Source: Osmia lignaria lignaria (Eukaryota; Arthropoda; Insecta; Hymenoptera; Megachilidae). Taken from it: a stretch of DNA of 64,000 bases. The stretch spans positions 14,322,001-14,386,000 of the forward strand of contig NW_027478158.1 in assembly GCF_051020975.1 (NCBI RefSeq), in the 5' to 3' direction. Both the position numbers and the translations under genes were made by a program. The notes under the pieces are model-generated. The model was given only the letters and a program-made list of their open reading frames with translations, was not told the origin of the DNA and did not search any database. Shown one piece after another: positions 23,755 through 36,849 of this stretch. The first letter of the stretch is position 1. Each line of letters opens with the position of its first letter.

Positions 23755-26008
23755 TTGCAGATTTATCTCAAGGGAAGGGGCCTGACGGACATATTTCGAG
23801 ATATTTCTTCTTTTTGTTGTTCTTCTTCTGCACAGCTAAGCTGGAAGTGACATTTGCAGCGCGCAATAGTGCAGAGTTATCTCAAAGAAAGGAGCCACGG
23901 TGTTTCTGTATCTCTATTATGTTACTGCGGCTTCGGAACTTTTAAATATCTCGATATATCTCGAAAACTACGCTTCTGATCAAAAAATATCATAGAAGGT
24001 AAATTGTAGGAAACATAATTCTCTAGAAAAAAGGTCTCTTAACATTTTGCCATAGCTCGCTTCGTTTCCGAGATATTTGCAGATTTATCTCAAGGGAAGG
24101 GGTCTGACGGACATATTTCGAGATATTTCTTCTTCTTGTTGTTCTTCTTCTGCACAGCTAAGCTGGAAGTGGCATTTGCAGCTCGCAATAGTGCAGAGTT
24201 ATCTCAAAGAAAGGGGCCACGGTGTTTCTGTATCTCTATTATGTTGGTGCGGCTTCGGAACTTTTGAATACCTTAATATATCTCGAGAACTACGCATCTG
24301 ATCAGAAAATATCATAGACCATAAATAGTAGGAAACTTAATTCTCTACAAAAAAGGTGTCTTAACGTTTTGCCATAGCTCGCATCGTATGCGAGATATTT
24401 GCAGATTTAGCTCAAGGGGAGGGGCCTGACGGACATATTCCGAGATATTTCTTGTTCTTGTTGTGCTTCTTCTGCACAGCTAAGCTGGAACTGGCATTTG
24501 CTGCTCGCAATAGTGCAGAGTTATCTCACAGAAAGGGGCCACGGTGTTTCTGTATCTCTATTATGTTGGTGCGGCTTCGGAACTTTTACATATCTTGATA
24601 TATCTCGAGAACTACGCATCTGATCAAAAAATATCATAGAACATAAAAAGTAGGAAACTTAATTCTCTACAAAAAAGGTCTCTTAACATTTTCCCATAGC
24701 TGGCATCGTTTCCGAGATATTTGCAGATTAAGCTCAAGGGAAGGGGCCTGACGAACATATTCCGAGATATTTCTTCTTCTTGTTGTTCCTCTACTGCACA
24801 GCTAAGCTGGAAGTGGCATTTGCAGCTCGCAAAAGTGCAGAGTTATCTCAAAGAAAGAGGCCACGGTGTTTCTGTACCTCTATTATGTTGGTGCAGCTTC
24901 GGAACTTTTAAATATCTTGATATATCCCGAGAACTACGCATCTGATCAAAAAATATCATAGAACATAAAAAGTAGGAAACCTAATTTTCTACAAAAGAGG
25001 TCTCTTAACATTTTGCAGTAGCTCGCTTCGTTTCCGAGATATTTGCACATTTATCTCAAGGGAAGGGGCCTGACGGACATATTTCGAAATATTTCTTCTT
25101 CTTGTTGTTCTTCTTCTGCACAGCTAAGCTGGAAGTGGCATTTGCAGCTCGCAATAGTGCAGAGTTATCTCAGAGAAAGAGGCCACGGTGTTTCTGTATC
25201 TCTATTATGTTGGTGCGGCTTCGGAACTTTTAAATATCTTGATATATCTCGAGAACTACGCATCTGATCAAAAAATATCATAGAACATAAAAAGTAGGAA
25301 ACTTAATTCTCTACAAATAAGGTCTCTGAACATTTTGCCATAGCTCGGTTCGTTTCCGAGATATTTGCAGATTTATCTCAAGGGAAGGGGCCTGACGGAC
25401 ATATTTCGAGATATTTCTTCTTCTTGTTGTTCTTCTTCTGCACAGCTAAGCTGGAAGTGGCATTTGCAGCGCGCAATAGTGCAGAGTTATCTCAAAGAAA
25501 GGGGCCACGGTGTCTCTGCATCTCTATTATGTTCGTGCGGCTTCGGAACTTTTAAATATCTTGATATATCTCGAGAACTACGCATCTGATCAAAAAATAT
25601 CATAGAACGTAAATACTAGCAAACTTAATTTCCTACAAAAATGGTCTCTCAACATCTTCCCATAGCTCGCATCGTTTGCGAGATATTTGCAGATTTAGCT
25701 CAAGGGAAGGGGCCTGACGGACATATTCCGAGATATTTCTTGTTCTTGTTGTGCTTCTTCTGCACAGCTAAGCTGGAAGTGGCATTTGCAGCTCGCAATA
25801 GTGCAGAGTTATCTCAAAGAGAGGGGCCACGGTGTTTCTGTATCTCTATTATGTTGGTGCGCCTTCGGAACTTTTAAATATCTTGATATATCTCGAGAAC
25901 TACGCATCTGATCAAAAAATATCATACTACATAAAAAGTAGGAAACTTAATTCTCTACAAGAAAGGTCTCCTAACATTTTGCCATAGCTCGCTTCGTTTC
26001 CGAGATAT
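23755..26008. repeat. Most diverged, least homogenised stretch of the array
   Basis: The copies at 24399, 24721 and 25687 share changes not found elsewhere: GCATCGT in the upstream box, AGCTCAAGGG at the module and ATATTCCGAG. 24399 and 25687 also share CTTGTTCTTG followed by TTGTGCTTC, and TTTGCAGATTTAGCTC, which closes the recurrent frame at codon 4. The copies at 23755 and 25365 share CTCTGAACATTTTG, GCTCGGTTCG and CAGCGCGCAATAG. Private substitutions per copy are visibly denser than in neighbouring zones. All are still 322 bp. Confidence 0.75.
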
Positions 26009-28290
26009 TTGCAGATTTATCTCAAGGGAAGGGGCCTGACGGACATATTTCGAGATATTTCTTCTTCTTGTTGTTCTTCTTCTGCACAGCTAAGCTGGAA
26101 GTGGCATTTGCGGCTCGCACTAGTACACAGTTATCTCAAAGAAAGGGGCCACGGTGTTTCTGTATCTCTATTCTGTTGGTGCGGCTTCGGAACTTTTAAA
26201 TATCTCGATATATCTCGAAAACTACGCTTCTGATCAAAAAATATCATAGAACCTAAATTGTAGGAAACATAATTCTCTACAAAAAACGTCTCTTAACATT
26301 TTGCCATAGCTCGCTTCGTTTCCGAGATATTTGCAGATTTATCTCAAGGGAAGGGGCCTGACGGACATATTTCGAGATATTTCTTCTTCTTGTTGTTCTT
26401 CTTCTGCACAGCTAAGCTGGAAGTGGCATTTGCAGCTCGCAATAGTGCAGAGTTATCTCAAAGAGAGGGGCCACGGTGTTTCTGTATCTCTATTATGTTG
26501 GTGCGGCTTCGGAACTTTTAAATATCTTGATATATCTCGAGAACTACGCATCTGATCAAAAAATATCATACTACATAAAAAGTAGGAAACTTAATTCTCT
26601 ACAAGAGAGGTCTCTAAACATTTTGCCATAGCTCGCTTCGTTTCCGAGATATTTGCAGATTTATCTCAAGGGAAGGGGCCTGACGGACATATTTCGAGAT
26701 ATTTCTTCTTCTTGTTGTTCTTCTTCTGCACAGCTAAGCTGGAAGTGGCATTTACAGCTCGCAATAGTGCAGAGTTATCTCAAAGAGAGGGGCCACGGTG
26801 TTTCTGTATCTCTATTATGTTGGTGCGGCTTCGGAACTTTTAAATATCTTGATATATCTCGAGAACTACGCATCTGATCAAAAAATATCATAGAAGATAA
26901 AAAGTAGGAAACCTAATTCTCTACAAAAAAGGTCTCTTAACATTTTGCCATAGCGCGCTTCGTTTCCGAGATATTTGCAGATTTATCTCAAGGGAAGGGG
27001 CCTGACGGACATATTTCGAGATATTTCTTCTTCTTGTTGTTCTTCTTCTGCACAGCTAAGCTGGAAGTGGCATTTGCGGCTCGCACTAGTGCAGAGTTAT
27101 ATCAAAGAAAGGGGCCACGGTGTTTCTGTATCTCTATTATGTTGATGCGGCTTCGGAACTTTTAAATATCTCGATATATCTCGAAAACTACGCTTCTGAT
27201 CAAAAAATATCATAGAACATAAATTGTAGGAAACATAATTCTCTACAAAAAACGTCTCTTAACATTTTGCCATAGCTCGCTTCGTTTCCGAGATATTTGC
27301 AGATTCAGCTCAAAGGAACTGGCCTGACGGACATATTTCGAGATATTTCTTCTTCTTGTTGTTCTTCTTCTGCAGAGCTAAGCTGGAAGTGGCATTTACA
27401 GCTCGCAATAGTGCAGAGTTATCTCAAAGAGAGGGGCCACGGTGTTTCTGTATCTCTATTATGTTGGTGCGGCTTCGGAACTTTTAAATATCTTGATATA
27501 TCTCGAAAACTACGCTTCTGATCAAAAAATATCATAGAACATAAATTGTAGGAAACATAATTCTCTACAAAAAAGGTCTCTTAACATTTTGCCATAGGTC
27601 ACTTCGTTTCCGAGATATTTGCAGATATATCTCAACGGAAGGGGCCTGACGGACATATTTCGAGATATTTCTTCTTCTTGTTGGTCTTCTTCTGCACAGC
27701 TAAGCTGGAAGTGGCATTTACAGCTCGCAATAGTGCAGAGTTATATCAAAGAAAGGGGCCACGGTGTTTCTGTATCTCTATTATGTTGGTGCGGCTTCGG
27801 AACTTTTAAATATCTTGATATATCTCGAGAACTACGCATCTGATCAAAAAATATCATAGAACATCAAAAGTAGGAAACTTAATTCTCTACAAAAAAGGTC
27901 TCTTAACATTTTGCCATAGCTCGCTTCGTTTCCGAGATATTTGCAGATTTATCTCAAGGGAAGGGGCCTGACGGACATATTTCGAGATATTTCTTCTTCT
28001 TGTTGTTCTTCTTCTGCACAGCTAAGCTGGAAGTGGCATTTGCAGCTCGCAATAGTGCAGAGTTATCTCAAAGAGAGGGGCCACGGTGTTTCTGTATCTC
28101 TATTATGTTGGTGCGGCTTCGGAACTTTTAGATATCTTGATATATCTCGAGAACTACGCATCTGATCAAAAAATATCATACTACATAAAAGGTAGGAAAC
28201 TTAATTCTCTACAAGAGAGGTCTCTAAACATTTTGCCATAGCTCGCTTCGTTTCCGAGATATTTGCAGATTTATCTCAAGGGAAGGGGCT
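26009..28290. repeat. Mixed zone with ATACTACATAAAA and AAAGAGAGG variants
   Basis: Seven monomers without a strict long period. The variant ATCATACTACATAAAA followed by CTACAAGAGAGG or CTACAAGAAAGG links 21179, 22467, 25687, 26331 and 27941. The 26975 copy begins with the CATAGCGCGCTTCG box that returns at 29873 and 31483, and has GTTGATGCGG, which closes the recurrent frame. The 27619 copy (CATAGGTCACTTCG) prefigures 28907 and 30517. Confidence 0.7.
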
Positions 28291-29900
28291 TGACGGACAT
28301 ATTTCGAGATATTTCTTCTTCTTGTTGTTCTTCTTCTGCACAGCTAAACTGGAAGTGGCATTTCCAGCTCGCAATAGTGCAGAGTTATCTCAAAGAGAGG
28401 GGCCACGGTGTTTCTGTATCTCTATTATGTTGGTGCGGCTTCGGAACTTTTAAATATCTTGATATATCTCGAGAACTACGCATCTGATCAAAAAATATCA
28501 TAGCAGATAAAAAGTAGGAAACTTAATTCTCTACAAAAAAGGTCTCTTAACATTTTGCCATAGCTCGCTTCGTTTCCGAGATATTTGCAGATTTATCTCA
28601 AGGGAAGGGGCCTGACGGACATATTTCGAGATATTTCTTCTTCTTGTTGTTCTTCTTCTGCACAGCTAAGCTGGAAGTGGCATTTGCGGCTCGCACTAGT
28701 GCAGAGTTATCTCAAAGAAAGGGGCCACGGTGTTTCTGTAGCCCTATTATGTTGGTGCGGCTTCGCAACTTTTAAATATCTCGATATATCTCGAAAACTA
28801 CGCTTCTGATCAAAAAATATCATAGAACCTAAATTGTAGGAAACATAATTCTCTACAAAAAAGGTCTCTTAACATTTTGCCATAGGTCACTTCGTTTCCG
28901 AGATATTTGCAGATATATCTCAAGGGAAGGGGCCTGACGGACATATTTCGAGATATTTCTTCTTCTTGTTGTTCTTCTTCTGCACAGCTAAGCTGGAAGT
29001 GGCATTTACAGCTCGCAATAGTGCAGAGTTATATCAAAGAAAGGGGCCACGGTGTTTCTGTATCTCTATTATGTTGGTGCGGCTTCGGAACTTTTAAATA
29101 TCTTGATATATCTCGAGAACTACGCATCTGATCAAAAAATATCATAGAACATGAAAAGTAGGAAACTTAATTCTCTACAAAAAAGGTCTCTTAATATTTT
29201 GCCATAGCTCTCTTCGTTTCCGAGATATTTGCAGATTTATCTCAAGGGAAGGGGCCTGACGGACATATTTCGCGATATTTCTTCTTCTTGTTGTTCTTCT
29301 TCTGCACAGCTAAGCTGGAAGTGGCATTTGCAGCTCGCAATAGTGCAGAGTTATCTCAAAGAAAGGGGCCACGGTGTTTCTGTATCTCTATTATGTTGGT
29401 GCGGCTTCGGAACTTTTAAATATCTTGATATATCTCGAGAACTACGCATCTGATCAAAAAATATCATAGAACATAAAAAGTAGGAAACTTAATTCTCTAC
29501 AAAAAAGGTCTCTTAACATTTTGCCATAGCTTGCTTCGTTTCCGAGATATTTGCACATTTATCTCAAGGGAAGGGGCCTAACGGACATATTTCGAGATAT
29601 TTCTTCTTCTTGTTGTTCTTCTTCTGCACAGCTAAACTGGAAGTGGCATTTCCAGCTCGCAATAGTGCAGAGTTATCTCAAAGAGAGGGGCCACGGTGTT
29701 TCTGTATCTCTATTATGTTGGTGCGGCTTCGGAACTTTTAAATATCTTGATATATCTCGAGAACTACGCATCTGATCAAAAAATATCATAGAAGATAAAA
29801 AGTAGGAAACCTAATTCTCTACAAAAAAGGTCTCTTAACATTTTGCCATAGCGCGCTTCGTTTCCGAGATATTTGCAGATTTATCTCAAGGGAAGGGGCC
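28291..29900. repeat. 1610-bp 5-mer HOR, copy 1
   Basis: Five monomers that recur with almost no difference at +1610 bp. Marks in order: ATCATAGCAGATAAAA; CTGTAGCCCTATTATG with CTTCGCAAC and AGAACCTAAATTG; CATAGGTCACTTCG with GTTATATCAAAG; ACATGAAAAG, TTAATATTTTGCC and TTTCGCGATATTTC; CATAGCTTGCTTCG with a GCACATTTATC start. The left edge is set by a T at 28290 (GGGGCTTGACGG) where the second copy has C. Confidence 0.9.
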
Positions 29901-31510
29901 TGACGGACATATTTCGAGATATTTCTTCTTCTTGTTGTTCTTCTTCTGCACAGCTAAACTGGAAGTGGCATTTCCAGCTCGCAATAGTGCAGAGTTATCT
30001 CAAAGAGAGGGGCCACGGTGTTTCTGTATCTCTATTATGTTGGTGCGGCTTCGGAACTTTTAAATATCTTGATATATCTCGAGAACTACGCATCTGATCA
30101 AAAAATATCATAGCAGATAAAAAGTAGGAAACTTAATTCTCTACAAAAAAGGTCTCTTAACATTTTGCCATAGCTCGCTTCGTTTCCGAGATATTTGCAG
30201 ATTTATCTCAAGGGAAGGGGCCTGACGGACATATTTCGAGATATTTCTTCTTCTTGTTGTTCTTCTTCTGCACAGCTAAGCTGGAAGTGGCATTTGCGGC
30301 TCGCACTAGTGCAGAGTTATCTCAAAGAAAGGGGCCACGGTGTTTCTGTAGCCCTATTATGTTGGTGCGGCTTCGCAACTTTTAAATATCTCGATATATC
30401 TCGAAAACTACGCTTCTGATCAAAAAATATCATAGAACCTAAATTGTAGGAAACATAATTCTCTACAAAAAAGGTCTCTTAACATTTTGCCATAGGTCAC
30501 TTCGTTTCCGAGATATTTGCAGATATATCTCAAGGGAAGGGGCCTGACGGACATATTTCGAGATATTTCTTCTTCTTGTTGTTCTTCTTCTGCACAGCTA
30601 AGCTGGAAGTGGCATTTACAGCTCGCAATAGTGCAGAGTTATATCAAAGAAAGGGGCCACGGTGTTTCTGTATCTCTATTATGTTGGTGCGGCTTCGGAA
30701 CTTTTAAATATCTTGATATATCTCGAGAACTACGCATCTGATCAAAAAATATCATAGAACATGAAAAGTAGGAAACTTAATTCTCTACAAAAAAGGTCTC
30801 TTAATATTTTGCCATAGCTCTCTTCGTTTCCGAGATATTTGCAGATTTATCTCAAGGGAAGGGGCCTGACGGACATATTTCGCGATATTTCTTCTTCTTG
30901 TTGTTCTTCTTCTGCACAGCTAAGCTGGAAGTGGCATTTGCAGCTCGCAATAGTGCAGAGTTATCTCAAAGAAAGGGGCCACGGTGTTTCTGTATCTCTA
31001 TTATGTTGGTGCGGCTTCGGAACTTTTAAATATCTTGATATATCTCGAGAACTACGCATCTGATCAAAAAATATCATAGAACATAAAAAGTAGGAAACTT
31101 AATTCTCTACAAAAAAGGTCTCTTAACATTTTGCCATAGCTTGCTTCGTTTCCGAGATATTTGCACATTTATCTCAAGGGAAGGGGCCTAACGGACATAT
31201 TTCGAGATATTTCTTCTTCTTGTTGTTCTTCTTCTGCACAGCTAAACTGGAAGTGGCATTTCCAGCTCGCAATAGTGCAGAGTTATCTCAAAGAGAGGGG
31301 CCACGGTGTTTCTGTATCTCTATTATGTTGGTGCGGCTTCGGAACTTTTAAATATCTTGATATATCTCGAGAACTACGCATCTGATCAAAAAATATCATA
31401 GAAGATAAAAAGTAGGAAACCTAATTCTCTACAAAAAAGGTCTCTTAACATTTTGCCATAGCGCGCTTCGTTTCCGAGATATTTGCAGATTTATCTCAAG
31501 GGAAGGGGCC
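29901..31510. repeat. 1610-bp 5-mer HOR, copy 2
   Basis: Repeats every rare mark of copy 1 in the same order. Identity continues through GAAGATAAAAAGTAGG, AAACCTAATTC and CATAGCGCGCTTCG into the 31483 copy, up to about 31567, where AAGCTGG replaces AAACTGG. I saw no differences inside the unit by eye, so this is among the youngest events in the window. Confidence 0.9.
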
Positions 31511-32126
31511 TGACGGACATATTTCGAGATATTTCTTCTTCTTGTTGTTCTTCTTCTGCACAGCTAAGCTGGAAGTGGCATTTGCGGCTCGCACTAGTGC
31601 AGAGTTATCTCAAAGAAAGGGGCCACGGTGTTTCTGTATCTCTATTATGTTGGTGCGGCTTCGGAACTTTTAAATATCTCGATATATCTCGAAAACTACG
31701 CTTCTGATCAAAAAATATCATAGAACATAAATTGTAGGAAACCTAATTCTCTACAAAAAAGGTCTCTTAACATTTTGCCATAGCTCGCTTCGTTTCCGAG
31801 ATATTTGCAGATTTATCTCAAGGGAAGGGGCCTGACGGACATATTTCGAGATATTTCTTCTTCTTGTTGTTCTTCTTCTGCACAGCTAAGCTGGAAGTGG
31901 CATTTGCGGCTCGCACTAGTGCAGAGTTATCTCAAAGAAAGGGGCCACGGTGTTTCTGTATCTCTATTATGTTGGTGCGGCTTCGGAACTTTTAAATATC
32001 TCGATATATCTCGAAAACTACGCTTCTGATCAAAAAATATCATAGAACATAAAAAGTAGGAAACTTAATTCTCTACAAAAAAGGTCTCTCAACATTTTGC
32101 CATTGCTCGCTTCGTTTCCGAGATAT
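31483..32126. repeat. Near-identical monomer doublet
   Basis: The copies at 31483 and 31805 both have the GCGGCTCGCACTAGTG middle and the CTCGAAAACTACGCTTC right end, and they differ in few positions (CATAGCGCGC against CATAGCTCGC at the entry; TAAATTGTAGGAAACCT against TAAAAAGTAGGAAACTT at the exit). This suggests a single-monomer tandem duplication or conversion. Confidence 0.65.
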
Positions 32127-32447
32127 TTGCAGATTTATCTCAAGGGAAGGGGCCTAACGGACATATTTCGAGATATTTCTTCTTCTTGTTGTTCTTCTTC
32201 TGCACAGCTAAGCTGGAAGTGGCATTTCAGCTCGCAATAGTGCAGAGTTATCTCAAAGAGAGGGGCCACGGTGTTTCTGTATCTCTATTATGTTGATGCG
32301 GCTTCGGAACTTTTAAGTATCTTGATATATCTCGAGAACTACGCATCTGATCAAAAAATATCATAGAACATGAAAAGTAGGAAACTTAATTCTCTACAAG
32401 AAAGGTCTCTTAACATTTTGCCATAGCTCGCTTCGTTTCCGAGATAT
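32127..32447. repeat. 321-bp monomer with 1-bp deletion (TGGCATTTCAG)
   Basis: The usual GGCATTTGCAGCTCGC reads GGCATTTCAGCTCGC at 32221-32235, so one G is lost between 32227 and 32228. It also has CCATTGCTCGC at 32100 and GTTGATGCGG. The deletion shifts the phase of all later copies by one base. Confidence 0.9.
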
Positions 32448-33307
32448 TTGCAGATTTATCTCAAGGGAAGGGGCCTGACGGACATATTTCGAGATATTTC
32501 TTCTTCTTGTTGTTCTTCTTCTGCACAGCTAAGCTGGAAGTGGCATTTGCGGCTCGCACTAGTGCAGAGTTATCTCAAAGAAAGGGGCCGCGGTGTTTCT
32601 GTATCTCTATTATGTTGGTGCGGCTTCGGAACTTTTAAATATCTCGATATATCTCGAAAACTACGCTTCTGATCAAAAAATATCATAGAACGTAAATTGT
32701 AGGAAACATAATTCTCTACAAAAAACGTCTCTTAACATTTTGCCATAGCTCGCTTCGTTTCCGAGATATTTGCAGATACAGCTCAGATTAACTGGCCTGA
32801 CGGACATATTTCGAGATATTTCTTCTTCTTGTTGTTCTTCCTCTGCACAGCTAAGCTGGAAGTGGCATTTGCAGCTCGCAATAGTGCAGAGTTATCTCAA
32901 AGAAAGGGGCCACGGTGTTTCTGTATCTCTATTATGTTGGTGCGGCATCGGAACTTTTAAATATCTCGATATATCTCGAAAACTACGCTTCTGATCAAAA
33001 AATATCATAGAACATAAATTGTAGGAAACATAATTCTCTACAAAAAACGTCTCTTAACATTTTGCCATAGCTCGCTTCGTTTCCGAGATATTTGCAGATT
33101 CAGCTCAAAGGAACTGGCCTGACGGACATATTTCGAGATATTTCTTCTTCTTGTTGTTCTTGCTCTGCACAGCTAAGCTGGAAGTGGCATTTGCAGCTCG
33201 TAATAGTGCAGAGTTATCTCAAAGAAAGGGGCCACGGTGTTTCTGTATCTCTATTATGTTGGTGCGGCTTCGGAACTTTTAAATATCTCGATATATCTCG
33301 AAAACTA
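32448..33307. repeat. Mixed monomers with a diverged module start
   Basis: The 32770 copy has AGATACAGCTCAGATTAACTGG, a diverged form of the GATTCAGCTCAAAGGAAC start seen in the next copy at 33092. 33092 has GTTCTTGCTCTGC and CTCGTAATAG. No long period is seen; this segment separates the 28-31 kb and 33-39 kb HORs. Confidence 0.7.
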
Positions 33308-36300
33308 CGCTTCTGATCAAAAAATATCATAGAACATAAATTGTAGGAAACATAATTCTCTACAAAAAAGGTCTCTTAACATTTTACCATAGCTCGCTTC
33401 GTTTCCGAGATATTTGCAGATTTATCTCAAGGGAAGGGGCCTAACGGACATATTTCGAGATATTTCTTCTTCTTGTTGTTCTTCCTCTGCACAGCTAAGC
33501 TGGAAGTGGCATTTGCAGCTCGCAATAGTGCAGAGTTATCTCAATGAAAGGGGCCACGGTGTTTCTGTATCTCTATTATGTTGGTGTGGCTTCGGAACTT
33601 TTAAATATCTCGATATATCTCGAAAACTACGCTTCTGATCAAAAAATATCATAGAACATAAAAAGTAGGAAACTTAATTCTCTACAAAAAAGGTCTCTTA
33701 ACATTTTGCCATAGCTCGCTTCGTTTCCGAGATATTTGCAGATTTATCTCAAGGGAAGGGGCCTAACGGACATATTTCGAGATATTTCTTCTTCTTGTTG
33801 TTCTTCCTCTGCACAGCTAAGCTGGAAGTGGCATTTGCAGCTCGCAATAGTGCAGAGTTATCTCAAAGAAAGGGGCCACGGTGTTTCTGTATCTCTATTA
33901 TGTTGGTGCGGCTTCGGAACTTTTAAATATCTTGATATATCTCGAGAACTACGCATCTGATCAAAAAATATCATAGAACATAAAAGGTAGGAAACTTAAT
34001 TCTCTACAAAAAAGGTCTCTTAACATTTTGCCATAGCTCGCTTCGTTTCCGAGATATTTGCATATTTATTTCAAGGGAAGGGGCCTGACGGACATATTTC
34101 GAGATATTTCTTCTTCTTGTTGTTCTTCTTCTGCACAGCTAAGCTGGAAGTGGCATTTGCGGCTCGCACTAGTGCAGAGTTATCTCAAAGAAAGGGGCCA
34201 CGGTGTTTCTGTATCTCTATTATGTTGGTGCGGCTTCGGAACTTTTAAATATCTCGATATATCTCGAAAACTACGCTTCTGATCAAAAAATATCATAGAA
34301 CATAAAAAGTAGGAAACTTAATTCTCTACAAAAAAGGTCTCTTAACATTTTGCCATAGCTCGCTTCGTTTCCGAGATATTTGCAGATTTATCTCAAGGGA
34401 AGGGGCCTAACGGACATATTTCGAGATATTTCTTCTTCTTGTTGTTCTTCTTCTGCACAGCTAAGCTGGAAGTGGCATTTGCGGCTCGCACTAGTGCAGA
34501 GTTATCTCAAAGAAAGGGGCCACGGTGTTTCTGTGTCTCTATTATGTTGGTGCGGTTTCGGAACTTTTAAATATCTTGATATATCTCGAGAACTACGCAT
34601 CTGATCAAAAAATATCATAGAACATAAAAAGTAGGAAACTTAATTCTCTACAAAAAAGGTCTCTTAACATTTTGCCATAGCTCGCTTCGTTTCCGAGATA
34701 TTTGCATATTTATTTCAAGGGAAGGGGCCTGACGGACATATTTCGAGATATTTCTTCTTCTTGTTGTTCTTCTTCTGCACAGCTAAGCTGGAAGTGGCAT
34801 TTGCGGCTCGCACTAGTGCAGAGTTATCTCAAAGAAAGGGGCCACGGTGTTTCTGTATCTCTATTATGTTGGTGCGGCTTCGGAACTTTTAAATATCTCG
34901 ATATATCTCGAAAACTACGCTTCTGATCAAAAAATATCACAGAACATAAAAAGTAGGAAACTTAATTCTCTACAAAAAAGGTCTCTTAACATTTTGCCAT
35001 AGCTCGCTTCGTTTCCGAGATATTTGCATATTTATTTCAAGGGAAGGGGCCTGACGGACATATTTCGAGATATTTCTTCTTCTTGTTGTTCTTCTTCTGC
35101 ACAGCTAAGCTGGAAGTGGCATTTGCGGCTCGCACTAGTGCAGAGTTATCTCAAAGAAAGGGGCCACGGTGTTTCTGTGTCTCTATTATGTTGGTGCGGT
35201 TTCGGAACTTTTAAATATCTTGATATATCTCGAGAACTACGCATCTGATCAAAAAATATCATAGAACATAAAAAGTAGGAAACTTAATTCTCTACAAAAA
35301 AGGTCTCTTAACATTTTGCCATAGCTCGCTTCGTTTCCGAGATATTTGCATATTTATTTCAAGGGAAGGGGCCTGACGGACATATTTCGAGATATTTCTT
35401 CTTCTTGTTGTTCTTCTTCTGCACAGCTAAGCTGGAAGTGGCATTTGCGGCTCGCACTAGTGCAGAGTTATCTCAAAGAAAGGGGCCACGGTGTTTCTGT
35501 ATCTCTATTATGTTGGTGCGGCTTCGGAACTTTTGAATATCTCGATATATCTCGAAAACTACGCTTCTGATCAAAAAATATCACAGAACATAAAAAGTAG
35601 GAAACTTAATTCTCTACAAAAAAGGTCTCTTAACATTTTGCCATAGCTCGCTTCGTTTCCGAGATATTTGCATATTTATTTCAAGGGAAGGGGCCTGACG
35701 GACATATTTCGAGATATTTCTTCTTCTTGTTGTTCTTCTTCTGCACAGCTAAGCTGGAAGTGGCATTTGCGGCTCGCACTAGTGCAGAGTTATCTCAAAG
35801 AAAGGGGCCACGGTGTTTCTGTATCTCTATTATGTTGGTGCGGTTTCGGAACTTTTAAATATCTTGATATATCTCGAGAACTACGCATCTGATCAAAAAA
35901 TATCATAGAACATAAAAAGTAGGAAACTTAATTCTCTACAAAAAAGGTCTCTTAACATTTTGCCATAGCTCGCTTCGTTTCCGAGATATTTGCATATTTA
36001 TTTCAAGGGAAGGGGCCTGACGGACATATTTCGAGATATTTCTTCTTCTTGTTGTTCTTCTTCTGCACAGCTAAGCTGGAAGTGGCATTTGCGGCTCGCA
36101 CTAGTGCAGAGTTATCTCAAAGAAAGGGGCCACGGTGTTTCTGTATCTCTATTATGTTGGTGCGGCTTCGGAACTTTTGAATATCTCGATATATCTCGAA
36201 AACTACGCTTCTGATCAAAAAATATCACAGAACATAAAAAGTAGGAAACTTAATTCTCTACAAAAAAGGTCTCTTAACATTTTGCCATAGCTCGCTTCGT

Positions 36301-36849
36301 TTCCGAGATATTTGCATATTTATTTCAAGGGAAGGGGCCTGACGGACATATTTCGAGATATTTCTTCTTCTTGTTGTTCTTCTTCTGCACAGCTAAGCTG
36401 GAAGTGGCATTTGCGGCTCGCACTAGTGCAGAGTTATCTCAAAGAAAGGGGCCACGGTGTTTCTGTATCTCTATTATGTTGGTGCGGTTTCGGAACTTTT
36501 AAATATCCTGATATATCTCGAGAACTACGCGTCTGATCAAAAAATATCATAGAACATAAAAAGTAGGAAACATAATTGTCTACAAAAAACGTCTCTTAAC
36601 ATTTTGCCATAGCTCGCTTCGTTTCCGAGATATTTGCAGATTTATCTCAAGGGGAGGGGCCTGACGGACATATTTCGAGATATTTCTTCTTCTTGTTGTT
36701 CTTCTTCTGCACAGCTAAGCTGGAAGTGGCATTTGCGGCTCGCACTAGTGCACAATTATCTCAAAGAAAGGGGCCACGGTGTTTCTGTAACTCTATTATG
36801 TTGGTGCGGCTTCGGAACTTTTAAGTATCTCGATATATCTCGAAAACGA
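33308..36849. repeat. 3542-bp 11-mer HOR, copy 1
   Basis: Eleven monomers starting with the ACATTTTACCATAG entry to 33414 (GCCTAACGG, TTCCTCTGC, TCTCAATGAAAGG) and ending in the 36634 copy (CTCAAGGGGAGG, GTGCACAATTATC, CTGTAACTCTATT, AAAACGACGC). The same entry reappears at 36921, exactly 3542 bp later. The left edge is placed after the AACTACGC/AACGACGC difference near 33305. One private difference is GGTGTGGCTTCGG near 33584. Confidence 0.85.
34058..36633. repeat. Inner 644-bp dimer HOR, about four copies
   Basis: Dimers at 34058, 34702, 35346 and 35990 each pair a monomer ending CTCGAAAACTACGCTTC with one carrying GGTGCGGTTTCGG and ending CTCGAGAACTACGC. Most begin with the locally restricted GCATATTTATTTCAAGGG. 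The dimers from 34702 on share ATATCACAGAACAT, and those at 35346 and 35990 also share ACTTTTGAATATC. This is a dimer HOR nested inside the 11-mer HOR. Confidence 0.85.

Noticed and set aside
23755..26008. Transposon insertion or foreign segment in the diverged zone
   Set aside because: Every copy there still aligns over its full 322 bp with normal phase; only substitutions are denser.
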